Positions 9,001 to 16,509 of a DNA stretch of 37,868 bases are shown here, piece after piece. The stretch is from positions 1 to 37,868 of IMG/VR virus record IMGVR_UViG_3300046507_000885; one strand, 5' to 3'. The stretch is from a virus. Below the pieces are notes generated by a model that saw nothing but the letters and a program-made list of their open reading frames with translations, was not told where the DNA came from and did no database searches. Every line of letters begins with the position of its first letter. The stretch's first letter is position 1. A program made the position numbers and the translations under genes.

Positions 9001-9403
9001 TCCGTCCACTCCTCTGCCCGCTCAAGCCACCAGTTCAAATCATCGAAGTCCATTTCCATGACTTCAGAGGGCTGAACGCCCATCACCTTGACGACGACAG
9101 TCACACCGGACTGCCACCCCCGAGGTGAGCCAGCAAAAAATCGCGAGCTTCCTGGATGAGAACGGCCTGGTCTTCTTCGCTCATCTCGTCGATAAACGAA
9201 GGCGCCCGACCAGCCATTTTTGAACCGAGGTCAATGAGCGTGGAGAAATCGAGATCGATCGCCCCGCTACCTTTGCCATCGGAGGTGATGCGCAGCGAAT
9301 GGCCGCGCAGGTACTTCAGCTTGCGCGAGATGGTCAACTCGGTCACCGACTCGCTACCGAACTGCACCGGCTCTTTGAGAACCAGCGATTTTTCCTTCGC
9401 CAT
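8976..9403 (-). CDS. Tail assembly chaperone frameshift product (-1 fusion)
   Basis: The zero-frame chaperone (9101-9403) can be extended by a -1 shift at T-TTT-TTG (9140-9134). The extension runs 52 codons to a TAA at 8976, giving about 142 residues: 90 from the chaperone and then a segment with LNWWLERAEEWTEW near its end. That Trp/Glu-rich end is what one expects of the downstream part of tail assembly chaperones such as lambda gpGT, P2 E' and the Mu equivalent. The heptamer is exactly in phase. The shift itself is inferred. Confidence 0.75.
9101..9403 (-). CDS. Tail assembly chaperone, Mu gp41 type (short form)
   Basis: 100 residues. The family (Phage_TAC_7, P2 E / Mu gp41) is recognisable by KSLVLKEPVQFGSE-VTELTI, RGHSLR and the C-terminal EEDQAVLIQEARDFLLAHLGG. 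Such proteins coat the tape measure during tail assembly and are not in the virion. It lies between the tube and tape measure genes, overlapping the tube stop. A programmed -1 shift near codon 89-90 is predicted. Confidence 0.88.
   Translation of the reverse strand: MAKEKSLVLKEPVQFGSESVTELTISRKLKYLRGHSLRITSDGKGSGAIDLDFSTLIDLGSKMAGRAPSFIDEMSEEDQAVLIQEARDFLLAHLGGGSPV
9134..9140 (-). other. Programmed -1 frameshift slippery heptamer
   Basis: Minus strand reads GAT TTT TTG in the zero frame of the chaperone gene, so the heptamer is T TTT TTG, the X XXY YYZ form. A small CACC/GGTG hairpin just downstream may act as stimulator, but this is weak. Confidence 0.75.
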
Positions 9404-9771
9404 TACTTGACCTCCTCGGCCGACATGCCTTCAAAACGAACCGGAATGTTGCCTTCGCCGGTATTACCCGTACCCTCGTTGGCGTACCAGGCTTCGCGCA
9501 GAACGATCACTTTGCCGTTCGCCAGCTCCAGGGTGATGGTGGCGTCAGCGATATCGAGCAACGCTTCCAAGCTCATCTCGGCACGATCGGTGATCTCACC
9601 CTCAACGAACGGGATCTGCGGTGTTTCCTTGTAACCGTGGACGCGGTCACTGCCGACCACGCCCTCCTTCTTCGGCCTGCCGAGGTTGTAGGTGAAGTCG
9701 CCCTTGGCGAAGTACATATCGCCGTCGATCTTCAAACTGATAATCCCGCCTACGCGTTTATTGCCTGCCAT
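9403..9771 (-). CDS. Tail tube protein, Mu gpM family
   Basis: 122 residues, the family length. The N-terminal NKRVGGIISLKIDGDMYFAKGDFTYNLG and the RAEMSLEALLDIADATITLELANGKVI pattern identify the Mu-type tail tube (PF10618). Hexameric rings stack on the baseplate hub to form the inner tube. It follows the sheath gene after 24 bases, with a GGAG about 10 bases upstream of its ATG. Confidence 0.92.
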   Translation of the reverse strand: MAGNKRVGGIISLKIDGDMYFAKGDFTYNLGRPKKEGVVGSDRVHGYKETPQIPFVEGEITDRAEMSLEALLDIADATITLELANGKVIVLREAWYANEGTGNTGEGNIPVRFEGMSAEEVK

Positions 9772-9795
9772 GTGATAGCTCTCCCGAAGGCCGCC

Positions 9796-11268
9796 TTAGA
9801 GACGGAATTGGATCTTGTTGGCGACGATGCGCAGTTGGTTGACCAGGTCCGGCGGCAGCAGCATGTCGAGCCGGTTCGGATCGCTGACGTTGCGCTCGGC
9901 GATGAGGTTGGCCTTGAAGTCGTCGATGTTCTCGACCAGCCCCAGATCCTCCCATTCGCGAAACTTGGAGATGGCTTCTGCCTTCATCACGTTCGGCGTG
10001 ACGACTGCCTGACCGATGCCGTAGCGAGTCCCGTTGTCGGCCAGCTTGTGCCGCGGGTACTTGCGCAGGATGTAGTCGCGCCAGTCGTGGCGGATGAACA
10101 TCAGGGTGAACAGCGTTTCGCTGTCCAGGTAGCTGATGTCGGACCCGCCGGCGGCGTTGGTTTTGTAGGTGGTGATCAGGCGCTCAACAAGCATGGTGCC
10201 GTCGGTGCCGACCTTGCTGGTGGCGATCCCGTCGAACAGCAGCAGGTTGCGCTCTTCGTTGGTGAAACGATCGGCCGCCGCCGGTGGCAAGCACCAGGCA
10301 TAGGCCAGATTCTGGATCGGCCGTGCCGGGTCGATGGCGGCGTAGTACGCCGCGATGGCCATGGTTTCGGCGGCCTTCTCATAAGCCGGCATCGGCTCAT
10401 CGTTGGCCATGATGATCGTGAGGTGCTGGCTGTTATTGCTGTCACCGATCGCGCCGAGACTGCCTTGGGTGCCGCGGGCGGCGGCAAAGGCGTGCGCCTC
10501 AATCTCACGGTTCCAGGCGAAGCGACTGTTCAACTCAGTTTTGATGCTGGCCAGACTCGCCCCATCGGTGTACGGCACAGCCCAGGTATGCAGCCACTCG
10601 TCGCCGAGGGTGGCCAGTGCAGTATCCAGCACCGGGTTACCTGCCCCGTTCGTAAACGCCGAGGCAGTGACGCCGACACCGGCAGGCAGGGTCTGCCCAG
10701 CGTAGTAGTTCACCCGCGCATTGAGGCTGTTACCTGCCTCGCCTTTGTGGCGACTGGTCAGCGTGACGGTGCCCGTAGCGGCGACGGCAGTCACTGGCAT
10801 ATCAGCAGCGGCGGTGATCGCGGCAGCAGCAGCCGTCGCAATGGCGGTGGCAGCGTCACCGCTGATGACCCCGACCGACACACGGCGGCCAGCAATCATC
10901 AGTTCAATGGTGCCTGAGCCAGTGGCCGGTCCAGTGAAAATCAGAGTACCGGTAGCAGCTACGCCGGCGACATTGTCGATCAGCGGCATCACCTGCAGTT
11001 CGGTGTAAGTGTCGATGGCCAGAGCAGCGCGAACCATGCCGGCAAGCATCGAGCCCGCGCCGAACAGCGTGTCGGCCTGAGGAGCGCTGGTCACGCGAAC
11101 CATGGTGTTGGCCACGGCCGAACCAGCGGCCAACTTCTGGCCGATCAACAAGCGTCGATAGGTGACCGACTGCGGGCCGCGCACGGCCTGGCTGTTGTCG
11201 ATCTCGCTATAGACGCCCGGCTTGCGCAGCGATCCAGGCCCAGGGATGGTGTCGAATCCGATGCTCAT
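9796..11268 (-). CDS. Contractile tail sheath protein, Mu gpL family
   Basis: 490 residues. Starts MSIGFDTIPGPGSLRKPGVYSEIDNSQAVRG and has the sheath core (LTIIMANDEPMPAYEKAAETMAIAAYYA...DPARPIQNLAYAWCLPP) and the C-terminal domain (KYPRHKLADNGTRYGIGQAVVTPN, then SDPNRLDMLLPPDLVNQLRIVANKIQFRL). Its presence shows the phage has a myovirus-type contractile tail. The middle insertion (about 110-220) is Ala/Thr-rich and probably surface exposed. Confidence 0.95.
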   Translation of the reverse strand: MSIGFDTIPGPGSLRKPGVYSEIDNSQAVRGPQSVTYRRLLIGQKLAAGSAVANTMVRVTSAPQADTLFGAGSMLAGMVRAALAIDTYTELQVMPLIDNVAGVAATGTLIFTGPATGSGTIELMIAGRRVSVGVISGDAATAIATAAAAAITAAADMPVTAVAATGTVTLTSRHKGEAGNSLNARVNYYAGQTLPAGVGVTASAFTNGAGNPVLDTALATLGDEWLHTWAVPYTDGASLASIKTELNSRFAWNREIEAHAFAAARGTQGSLGAIGDSNNSQHLTIIMANDEPMPAYEKAAETMAIAAYYAAIDPARPIQNLAYAWCLPPAAADRFTNEERNLLLFDGIATSKVGTDGTMLVERLITTYKTNAAGGSDISYLDSETLFTLMFIRHDWRDYILRKYPRHKLADNGTRYGIGQAVVTPNVMKAEAISKFREWEDLGLVENIDDFKANLIAERNVSDPNRLDMLLPPDLVNQLRIVANKIQFRL

Positions 11269-11462
11269 TGTTTCTCACCTTTTGGGATCAGGGCCTGATC
11301 AACAGGCTGTTCAGTTTTGAATTCGACGTCCCCGGCTGCCTTCTTGCGGAGCCAGTAACTGTTGAGTTCCAACGTCTTGCCACCTGCGGGCAGGGCCTCG
11401 TAGGTGCCGGGGATCCGCACCAGGCGACCCTCGACGGGAATAACCTGCACTCGGGTTGTCAT
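11265..11462 (-). CDS. DUF2635 family protein (Mu gp38 type)
   Basis: 65 residues, with VIPVEGRLVRIPGTYEALPAGGKTLELNSYWLRKKAAGDVE, the DUF2635 pattern. It occupies the same place, directly upstream of the sheath gene, as in Mu. It overlaps both neighbours by 4 bases (ATGA type). Function is not known; it is probably a minor tail assembly factor. Confidence 0.88.
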   Translation of the reverse strand: MTTRVQVIPVEGRLVRIPGTYEALPAGGKTLELNSYWLRKKAAGDVEFKTEQPVDQALIPKGEKQ

Positions 11463-12013
11463 GGATTCAGGTCCTCGATGATCGTTTTGGCACGATCCGG
11501 CGGGTTGGGCTGGGCGTTATCCAAGCTGTACTCGGTGCCCAGCGTGTTGAAGTCGGGAAGTGTTTCGTTGAAAAGGTCGTCAGGGTGACGGTCCAGATAC
11601 GACGCCTCGAAGATGAGGCGGCAGGCGCCGGTCAGTTGCTCCGACTGATCGAGCAGTACCATGCGAGAACGCAGGTACTGCAGATCGTTGACGGTATCGC
11701 CGAGGGTGTCGTCCATCAGCAGCAGGCGCTCAACCTGACGGGCCAACGTGTCGAGGGTGTCGTCCAGCGCACCGTTGCCTTCGGCGTGAATCTCCACCAC
11801 CAACTCGACCTTGCGCATGTACTCGCGAGGTGCCTGGTTAAAGATCTCGCCCGACTCGTCCATCGTGTAAACGATGATCGCGGGGAGGTCGCTCTGCCAT
11901 TCGTTCGATATCAGCGGTGCCACGCGGCTGGCATAGACGCTGCTCCCCGCATTGGTCGCGCCGAGCAGGACCGCAACAGCCTGCTTGCGAATCAGTTCTC
12001 GTGGATGAGCCAT
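11459..12013 (-). CDS. Tail terminator-like protein (gpU / Mu gpK position)
   Basis: 184 residues. The PRELIRKQAVAVLLG...VYASRVAPLISNEWQSDLPAIIVYTMDESGEIF pattern followed by RKVELVVEIHAEG and ALDDTLDTLARQVERLL is the fold pattern of minor tail protein U / tail terminator proteins that cap the tail tube and join it to the head. It lies between the head-tail joining gene and DUF2635. The role is inferred from pattern and place. Confidence 0.75.
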   Translation of the reverse strand: MAHPRELIRKQAVAVLLGATNAGSSVYASRVAPLISNEWQSDLPAIIVYTMDESGEIFNQAPREYMRKVELVVEIHAEGNGALDDTLDTLARQVERLLLMDDTLGDTVNDLQYLRSRMVLLDQSEQLTGACRLIFEASYLDRHPDDLFNETLPDFNTLGTEYSLDNAQPNPPDRAKTIIEDLNP

Positions 12014-12015
12014 AT

Positions 12016-12363
12016 TCAGGCCTTCCGAAGGATGATCGTGACGCCGGCTACACCGTCAGCCTGAACGTCGCTGATGGTGTACAGCTCACCGCGGGCCTGG
12101 ACCTTGTCCCGGCTGGTTGGCTTGTTCGGCAGATCGATCAGGCGTACGCCGAGGATCGGGTTGTTGCTCGATACCGGCGCTCCCGTATCCGGATCAACGG
12201 AGACGTGAGCCGTATCAAACACGGCTTGGGCCAGAGCCACGCCGGGCGCGGCTCCGTCCGTCAGCCAGTACACGGCGCCATCAGGATCGATGGCGGCCGT
12301 AGGCTCACTGAAGGTGCGGATCGACACGCCGAGCATGCGCTGGGCCATAGAGGCCCAGCCCAT
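12016..12363 (-). CDS. Head-tail joining protein, gpFII-like
   Basis: 115 residues. The protein has the length and layout of lambda gpFII-like head-tail connectors: a helical N-terminus, a PILGVRLIDLPNKPTSRDKVQARGELYTISDVQADGVAGVTIILR beta-rich C-terminal half. It overlaps the DUF2190 gene by 1 base and precedes the tail terminator gene. The assignment is moderate, based on context and on the conserved 'gelYtisDvq' pattern. Confidence 0.65.
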   Translation of the reverse strand: MGWASMAQRMLGVSIRTFSEPTAAIDPDGAVYWLTDGAAPGVALAQAVFDTAHVSVDPDTGAPVSSNNPILGVRLIDLPNKPTSRDKVQARGELYTISDVQADGVAGVTIILRKA

Positions 12364-12713
12364 TACACCGGCGCCGGAGCAGATACGCCGTTGAGGCGGC
12401 AGGCGCCGGTCGCGGATGGGTTGGCAGCCACTTCAGTAGCGACCCCCACGAGCACCAAGCCGGTGGCCGACACGTTGGTCAGGGAGCGGCTGGTGGTGTT
12501 CATGTAGATCAGATCGCCGATGGCCCAAGCCTGGGCACTCACCTTGGTGAGGCCGAACACGCCATCAAGCTTCAGCACCACGGGTGCAGTTGCTACTTCG
12601 GTGGTGGCCGCAACGCCAATGATCGAACCAACTTTGTAGAGCTCGCCCGAGTTGGTGCCACCGGCCGGAGCAGGAATAGTCAGGCAATCGCCAGGCTGAA
12701 TGAAAGTCTTCAT
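12363..12713 (-). CDS. DUF2190 family capsid decoration/stabilising protein
   Basis: 116 residues, beta-rich with many Thr, Val and Ala. FIQPGDCLTIPAPAGGTNSGELYKVGSIIGVAATT and the DLIYMNTTSRSLTNVSAT motif are typical of DUF2190 proteins, which in lambda-like and other phages lie just after the capsid gene and are thought to decorate or stabilise the head. A terminator hairpin separates it from the capsid gene. Confidence 0.85.
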   Translation of the reverse strand: MKTFIQPGDCLTIPAPAGGTNSGELYKVGSIIGVAATTEVATAPVVLKLDGVFGLTKVSAQAWAIGDLIYMNTTSRSLTNVSATGLVLVGVATEVAANPSATGACRLNGVSAPAPV

Positions 12714-12747
12714 GCAAGGTCCCCTTTAGAGACAGAAACTGGAAATC

Positions 12748-12774
12748 AAAAAGGGCGCCGTGCGGCGCCCTTTT
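12748..12774 (-). terminator. Intrinsic terminator after the capsid gene
   Basis: A perfect GGGCGCC/GGCGCCC stem with a 4-base loop lies between runs of A and T, so it could act in both directions. On the minus strand it follows the capsid stop and would reduce transcription of the genes beyond, unless Q reads through. Confidence 0.8.
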
Positions 12775-12796
12775 GGGTTCAGATCAAACTGGCAAG

Positions 12797-14827
12797 TTAA
12801 GCGCCTGGGTTTTTGTACGCGCCGCGGTAATCGATCCACGCAGCACCGAACACGAGGCGTGCTTTGATCTCCATACCGTCGACTTCGAAACCTTCGCGAG
12901 TTTCGGTGAACACGCCCTGCTCGCCTTCGAGGTAGGCGTATTCGAACGTGTCGACCGCGCCCGGAGCGGCGTACAGGTACCACTGGTTACCGGTGATGCG
13001 AGCATCGACAATCACGGTCAGCGAAGCGTTGCGGACATCGTTGATGTCGGCATTCTTCGCTGGCACATAGACCGAACTGGTGAACTGAAAGGCTTCCAGT
13101 TCTTTGTCAGGACCGACAACGAGGTATTCAGGCGCCAAGTTCAGAAACTCGCCAGCCTTGGTCTTCTGCTTGCGCATGGAAGAGCGAGCGGCGGCCAGAG
13201 TGGTGGTATTGATCGCACCACCGCCACCAGCAACGTTGCCGTGAGAGGCATCGAAGATCGGGTTGCCGTCGATGTAGTTCGGGTTACCCAGTAACAGAGC
13301 CCAGACTACGTTCGATTCGGTCGACGCAGCCGCGACGCCAAACGCAGCAGGGATACGCGTCAAAGCCCCGAGATCGTCGTTCACGATGGTTTCCCAGGTG
13401 ATAGCGATGATGTTGCCGTATTTGGCGACCTTGATTGGAGAGCCGTCTTCAGCCAGCGTACGGTACTTGTACTCGCCGTGCTCCTTGACTTGATCCAAGG
13501 CGGAAATATCGCCAAGTGCTGCACGGGTCACCGCGCGGAAGTCCGGAACCGTGGTTTGACGACCCAGTGGGCGCCAGGTTTGCGGGGCGGTGGTGTAAGC
13601 ATCACGCAAGGTTCGGTTGACGGTGCTACCCAGCAGCAACGGAAAATCGCTGGTGGTATGCATCCCCGCAGCCCGGACGGCTTGACGGTCACAGCCCAAA
13701 GCCGCGCGAGCCAGTTCCTGCGGAGTCATCCCGCGGGAGTTACCTCCGGCCATCTCGACAAACTCACGAGCCATATCAACCAGGCGCATGCCACGGAACT
13801 CACGACCAGCTTCTTCAAGCACCACTTTGGTATCGCAACGGTGCAGCAGCGCATTCTGCATAGCCAAGCGCTTGGCGTTCAGGACAGTGACGTCCAGACC
13901 GCCGGTGACCATAGTCTGTTGACTGTTGCGGGACTGGCCCTGATTTTGGGTTTGGGTTTCGGCGATCTTGTCGATCAGTGCAGTGCTGGCATCCGCAACC
14001 GATACGCCTCGCTCGACAAGATCGTCGATAAAGGCATCGTCGTTGAGATTCACCTTCCGAGCCATGGTACGGATGCTCAGGCTGCGCTTGCGCTCAGCTT
14101 CAGCGGATTCACGGCGAATGGTTTCTTCGCCAGCGCGTTTCGCTTCTTCCGCCGCGCGCTTCTCTTCTTCGGTCATTGCATCTTCCTCTTGGGTCGTAGG
14201 CACGGCGGCCGTTTTTCCGGATGGCGTAGTTGCCTCCCGAACTTCGAAAATGGTGTTGAATCGCTGCCCTTTGTAATCTTCGGCAGTCTTGGCGCTTCGG
14301 AACTTTCCACCGTCGTCAAAGCCGATCGGCACCAGGGACAACTCCATGGGCTCCCAATCGACAGCTCGGTATGTCGGTAGCTTGTCGTCGGCGTTTTCAG
14401 TCACCTCATATCGGTGAACCGCATAGCCGACGCTAATGTTGCGAAGGATCCCGTCTTGGACGTCCTTGAAAATCTTCTCAACGTCGTCGCGCTTGCTGAA
14501 GCGGACCAGGGCTCGCCCTTCAGCCCCATCGATCCAAGCCTTTTCGACGACGCCAATCACGTCGTCCAACTCGTAGGAGTTATGGGCATTTAGGAATGGA
14601 GCCCCGTTATTGAGGCGATCCAGCCGGACAGCGTCTTCGCTGACTTCAAGCTCTTCCATGTAACTGCCGACATCCCAAGACCAGCGGCGCCCTTTTGCGC
14701 CGGTAGTCCAGGTCAGTTCAACAGTTCGCGCCTCGACGTCTACCGACCCATCCCTCACGGCAGCGCGCAGGCTAAGCATCGGCGTCTCATGCGTCTTGTT
14801 TGTCGTCGACTGGTTCTGAGTTGCCAT
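12797..14827 (-). CDS. Prohead protease - scaffold - major capsid fusion protein
   Basis: About 676 residues from the ATG at 14827. Residues about 17-190 form an HK97-type prohead protease: His82 in LNAHNSYELDDVIG and Ser132 in RNISVGY are the likely catalytic pair, followed by EPMELSLVPIGFDDG. A charged Glu/Lys/Arg/Ala coiled coil (about 217-250) resembles a scaffold/delta domain. The C-terminal 380 residues are the HK97-fold capsid, ending AAWIDYRGAYKNPGA. Such protease-capsid fusions are known in Pseudomonas and related phages. An ATG at 14779, just past the portal stop, is an alternative start. See the separate note on an internal start at 14176. Confidence 0.9.
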   Translation of the reverse strand: MATQNQSTTNKTHETPMLSLRAAVRDGSVDVEARTVELTWTTGAKGRRWSWDVGSYMEELEVSEDAVRLDRLNNGAPFLNAHNSYELDDVIGVVEKAWIDGAEGRALVRFSKRDDVEKIFKDVQDGILRNISVGYAVHRYEVTENADDKLPTYRAVDWEPMELSLVPIGFDDGGKFRSAKTAEDYKGQRFNTIFEVREATTPSGKTAAVPTTQEEDAMTEEEKRAAEEAKRAGEETIRRESAEAERKRSLSIRTMARKVNLNDDAFIDDLVERGVSVADASTALIDKIAETQTQNQGQSRNSQQTMVTGGLDVTVLNAKRLAMQNALLHRCDTKVVLEEAGREFRGMRLVDMAREFVEMAGGNSRGMTPQELARAALGCDRQAVRAAGMHTTSDFPLLLGSTVNRTLRDAYTTAPQTWRPLGRQTTVPDFRAVTRAALGDISALDQVKEHGEYKYRTLAEDGSPIKVAKYGNIIAITWETIVNDDLGALTRIPAAFGVAAASTESNVVWALLLGNPNYIDGNPIFDASHGNVAGGGGAINTTTLAAARSSMRKQKTKAGEFLNLAPEYLVVGPDKELEAFQFTSSVYVPAKNADINDVRNASLTVIVDARITGNQWYLYAAPGAVDTFEYAYLEGEQGVFTETREGFEVDGMEIKARLVFGAAWIDYRGAYKNPGA
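14176..14190 (-). promoter_or_regulatory. Internal ribosome binding site and ATG inside the capsid fusion gene
   Basis: In frame with the fusion gene, AGAGGAAG lies 5-7 bases before an ATG at 14176. Starting here would make a 459-residue scaffold-capsid product without the protease. Because the site is also Glu-Glu codons (GAG GAA), the match could be chance. Confidence 0.5.
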
Positions 14828-16304
14828 CGTCGGTTTTCTCTTCAGTAATTGGCGGCTGACTGGCCGCGCCGGCAGCCGCAACCATGCGAGGGTCGCAGTC
14901 GAGGACAAGGCCTAGGCTGTCGATCAAAGCGTTGGAATCGGCGATGTCTTGCGCGTGTTGTTTTGGATCGGTGACACCCAGCTCGCGGAGCGCATCTGGC
15001 CAAGTAGTCAATCCGTTGCGGACGCGATCCTTGACGTTGTCGGTTTCGGTTTTCGGGTCGACCATGTCCCGGCGCGGCGGAACCCACTGCGCTTTGACGT
15101 CATCGCGAACACCGGCTGGCAGCAGTACCTGCCCCTCCATGAACCAGCGCCAGACCGGATCGCAAAGTTGCGGGATCAGCATTCGCCACTGCCAAACATC
15201 GACACGTCGTGCAAAGTGCAGCCAGCCCAACCGACCGCTCGAAAAGTTCACACCCTTAAGGTCAGCTGTCAGCAGTTCGTAAGGAATTCCCAGGCCAACA
15301 GCCATGGCGTGCAATTGCTGCCAGGAGTAGGTTGTGTATCCGTTGAAGGACGGTGGTGTGCCGAAGCTCACGCTCTCGCCAAATCCCAACTCCTGAATAA
15401 TCCCGGGCTCGACGCGATCCAACAGCGGCGGCTTTTTGATGCCGGGAGTTCCATTGTTTTCATCCTTGGTGATGAATGCGGCGAAGCAAGAAGCAATCTT
15501 CGCCTGCTCCATGACCGCATCTTCCATCTCGTCGAAGCTGCGCATGCGCTGCATGACGGGGGCAAACCAGGTGTAACCACGGGCTTGCCCTGGCCGCTTC
15601 GGCAGGAAGATGTGTATGACGTCTTCTGCGGGGACGCGCTTTGACTGCATTGAGCCCCAAACACGATTCCCTCCAGGGTGCTCGTCGAACAACCAATAGG
15701 CCACTCGACGGCCGAGCGCATCGAACTCAATGCCTTGGATGATCCTGTTCAAACCGACGATGTCGGCTTTGCTCTCATCGAGGAAATCAGACTCAAGAAG
15801 TTGAAGCTGTAAGGGCACCGGCAGGCCATCGGAGCTGAACCGGCGACGGCGGCGAAGCAAGCACTCACCAGACTCCGCAACCGTCTCCATGATTTTGTGC
15901 TGCAGACCGTAGAAATTCTCCAAGCCATCAGCATCGCAAAGAGTGGTTTCTGCCCAGGCCTTCCAGAGAGCGACCAGTGATTTGTTATCGCGATCCTTTC
16001 CCATCGGACGAGGAACGATGCCAGCGCCCACTACGTTGTCGGCGATGCCGGTTACGGCACGTTCGGCGTAAGGATTATTCCGGCGCATGTCCCGCGCCCT
16101 GTTGCGTAGCACGGCAAGCGCGGGAGCGTTCTCGGCGTTGGCATCAGTACCAGCACTACGCCAACCTTCGTTCCGACGGCCACCAGCAGCACCTTCAAAT
16201 CGACGTTTGATCACATCCATCGCCAGGTCGGTACGCAGTTTCTTCAACCGCATTTCCGAACGCTTCGCCGCCAGACCGGGGAACAGATCATCAATCATCC
16301 CCAT
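14787..16304 (-). CDS. Portal protein, lambda gpB family
   Basis: About 505 residues. Starts MGMIDDLFPGLAAKRSEMRLKKLRTDL at the ATG at 16304, with AAAGGGG 7-8 bases upstream. Family motifs include RARDMRRNNPYAERAVTGIADNVVGAGI, LQLLESDFLDE and VIHIFLPKRPGQARGYTWFAPVMQRM. Dodecameric portals form the DNA entry vertex and bind terminase. The C-terminal acidic tail (EEKTDDGNSEPVDDKQDA) is probably disordered. It overlaps the capsid fusion start by about 41 bases. Confidence 0.93.
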   Translation of the reverse strand: MGMIDDLFPGLAAKRSEMRLKKLRTDLAMDVIKRRFEGAAGGRRNEGWRSAGTDANAENAPALAVLRNRARDMRRNNPYAERAVTGIADNVVGAGIVPRPMGKDRDNKSLVALWKAWAETTLCDADGLENFYGLQHKIMETVAESGECLLRRRRRFSSDGLPVPLQLQLLESDFLDESKADIVGLNRIIQGIEFDALGRRVAYWLFDEHPGGNRVWGSMQSKRVPAEDVIHIFLPKRPGQARGYTWFAPVMQRMRSFDEMEDAVMEQAKIASCFAAFITKDENNGTPGIKKPPLLDRVEPGIIQELGFGESVSFGTPPSFNGYTTYSWQQLHAMAVGLGIPYELLTADLKGVNFSSGRLGWLHFARRVDVWQWRMLIPQLCDPVWRWFMEGQVLLPAGVRDDVKAQWVPPRRDMVDPKTETDNVKDRVRNGLTTWPDALRELGVTDPKQHAQDIADSNALIDSLGLVLDCDPRMVAAAGAASQPPITEEKTDDGNSEPVDDKQDA

Positions 16305-16305
16305 G

Positions 16306-16509
16306 TCAGTACCCCTTTGAGAATGAGGTGTAACGGCGTCCGCCGTCGTGGCAGGCATTCAGCCCCAGCTCGGTAGCCATCAACTTTAGGATCCGCATCA
16401 TCTCGTCGAGTGATCGGTAGGAGACGCTCTTGTCGGCATAGCGGACCGACAACGCCCCTTCGGCGATGGCCGCCTGCAGGGCGCTGTATTGCTCGATCGT
16501 GTAGGCCAT
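16306..16509 (-). CDS. gpW-like head-tail joining protein
   Basis: 67 residues. MAYTIEQYSALQAAIAEGALSVRYADKSVSYRSLDEMMRILKLM fits the gpW-like family of small head completion proteins: two helices flanking a beta hairpin. In lambda, gpW is encoded between terminase and portal, and the same order is seen here. It closes the head after packaging and accepts gpFII and the tail. It overlaps the terminase stop by 1 base. Confidence 0.85.
   Translation of the reverse strand: MAYTIEQYSALQAAIAEGALSVRYADKSVSYRSLDEMMRILKLMATELGLNACHDGGRRYTSFSKGY

Noticed and set aside
10801-10870. GCAGCAGCAG/GGCGGC-like short repeats in the sheath gene
   Set aside because: Simple alanine-codon runs in a coding sequence; no array or repeat structure like CRISPR.
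9637-10917. 426-codon plus-strand frame
   Set aside because: Antisense to the tail sheath and tube genes; long antisense frames are common in GC-rich DNA and this one has no recognisable domain.
13478-14380. 300-codon plus-strand frame
   Set aside because: Antisense shadow of the protease-capsid fusion gene.
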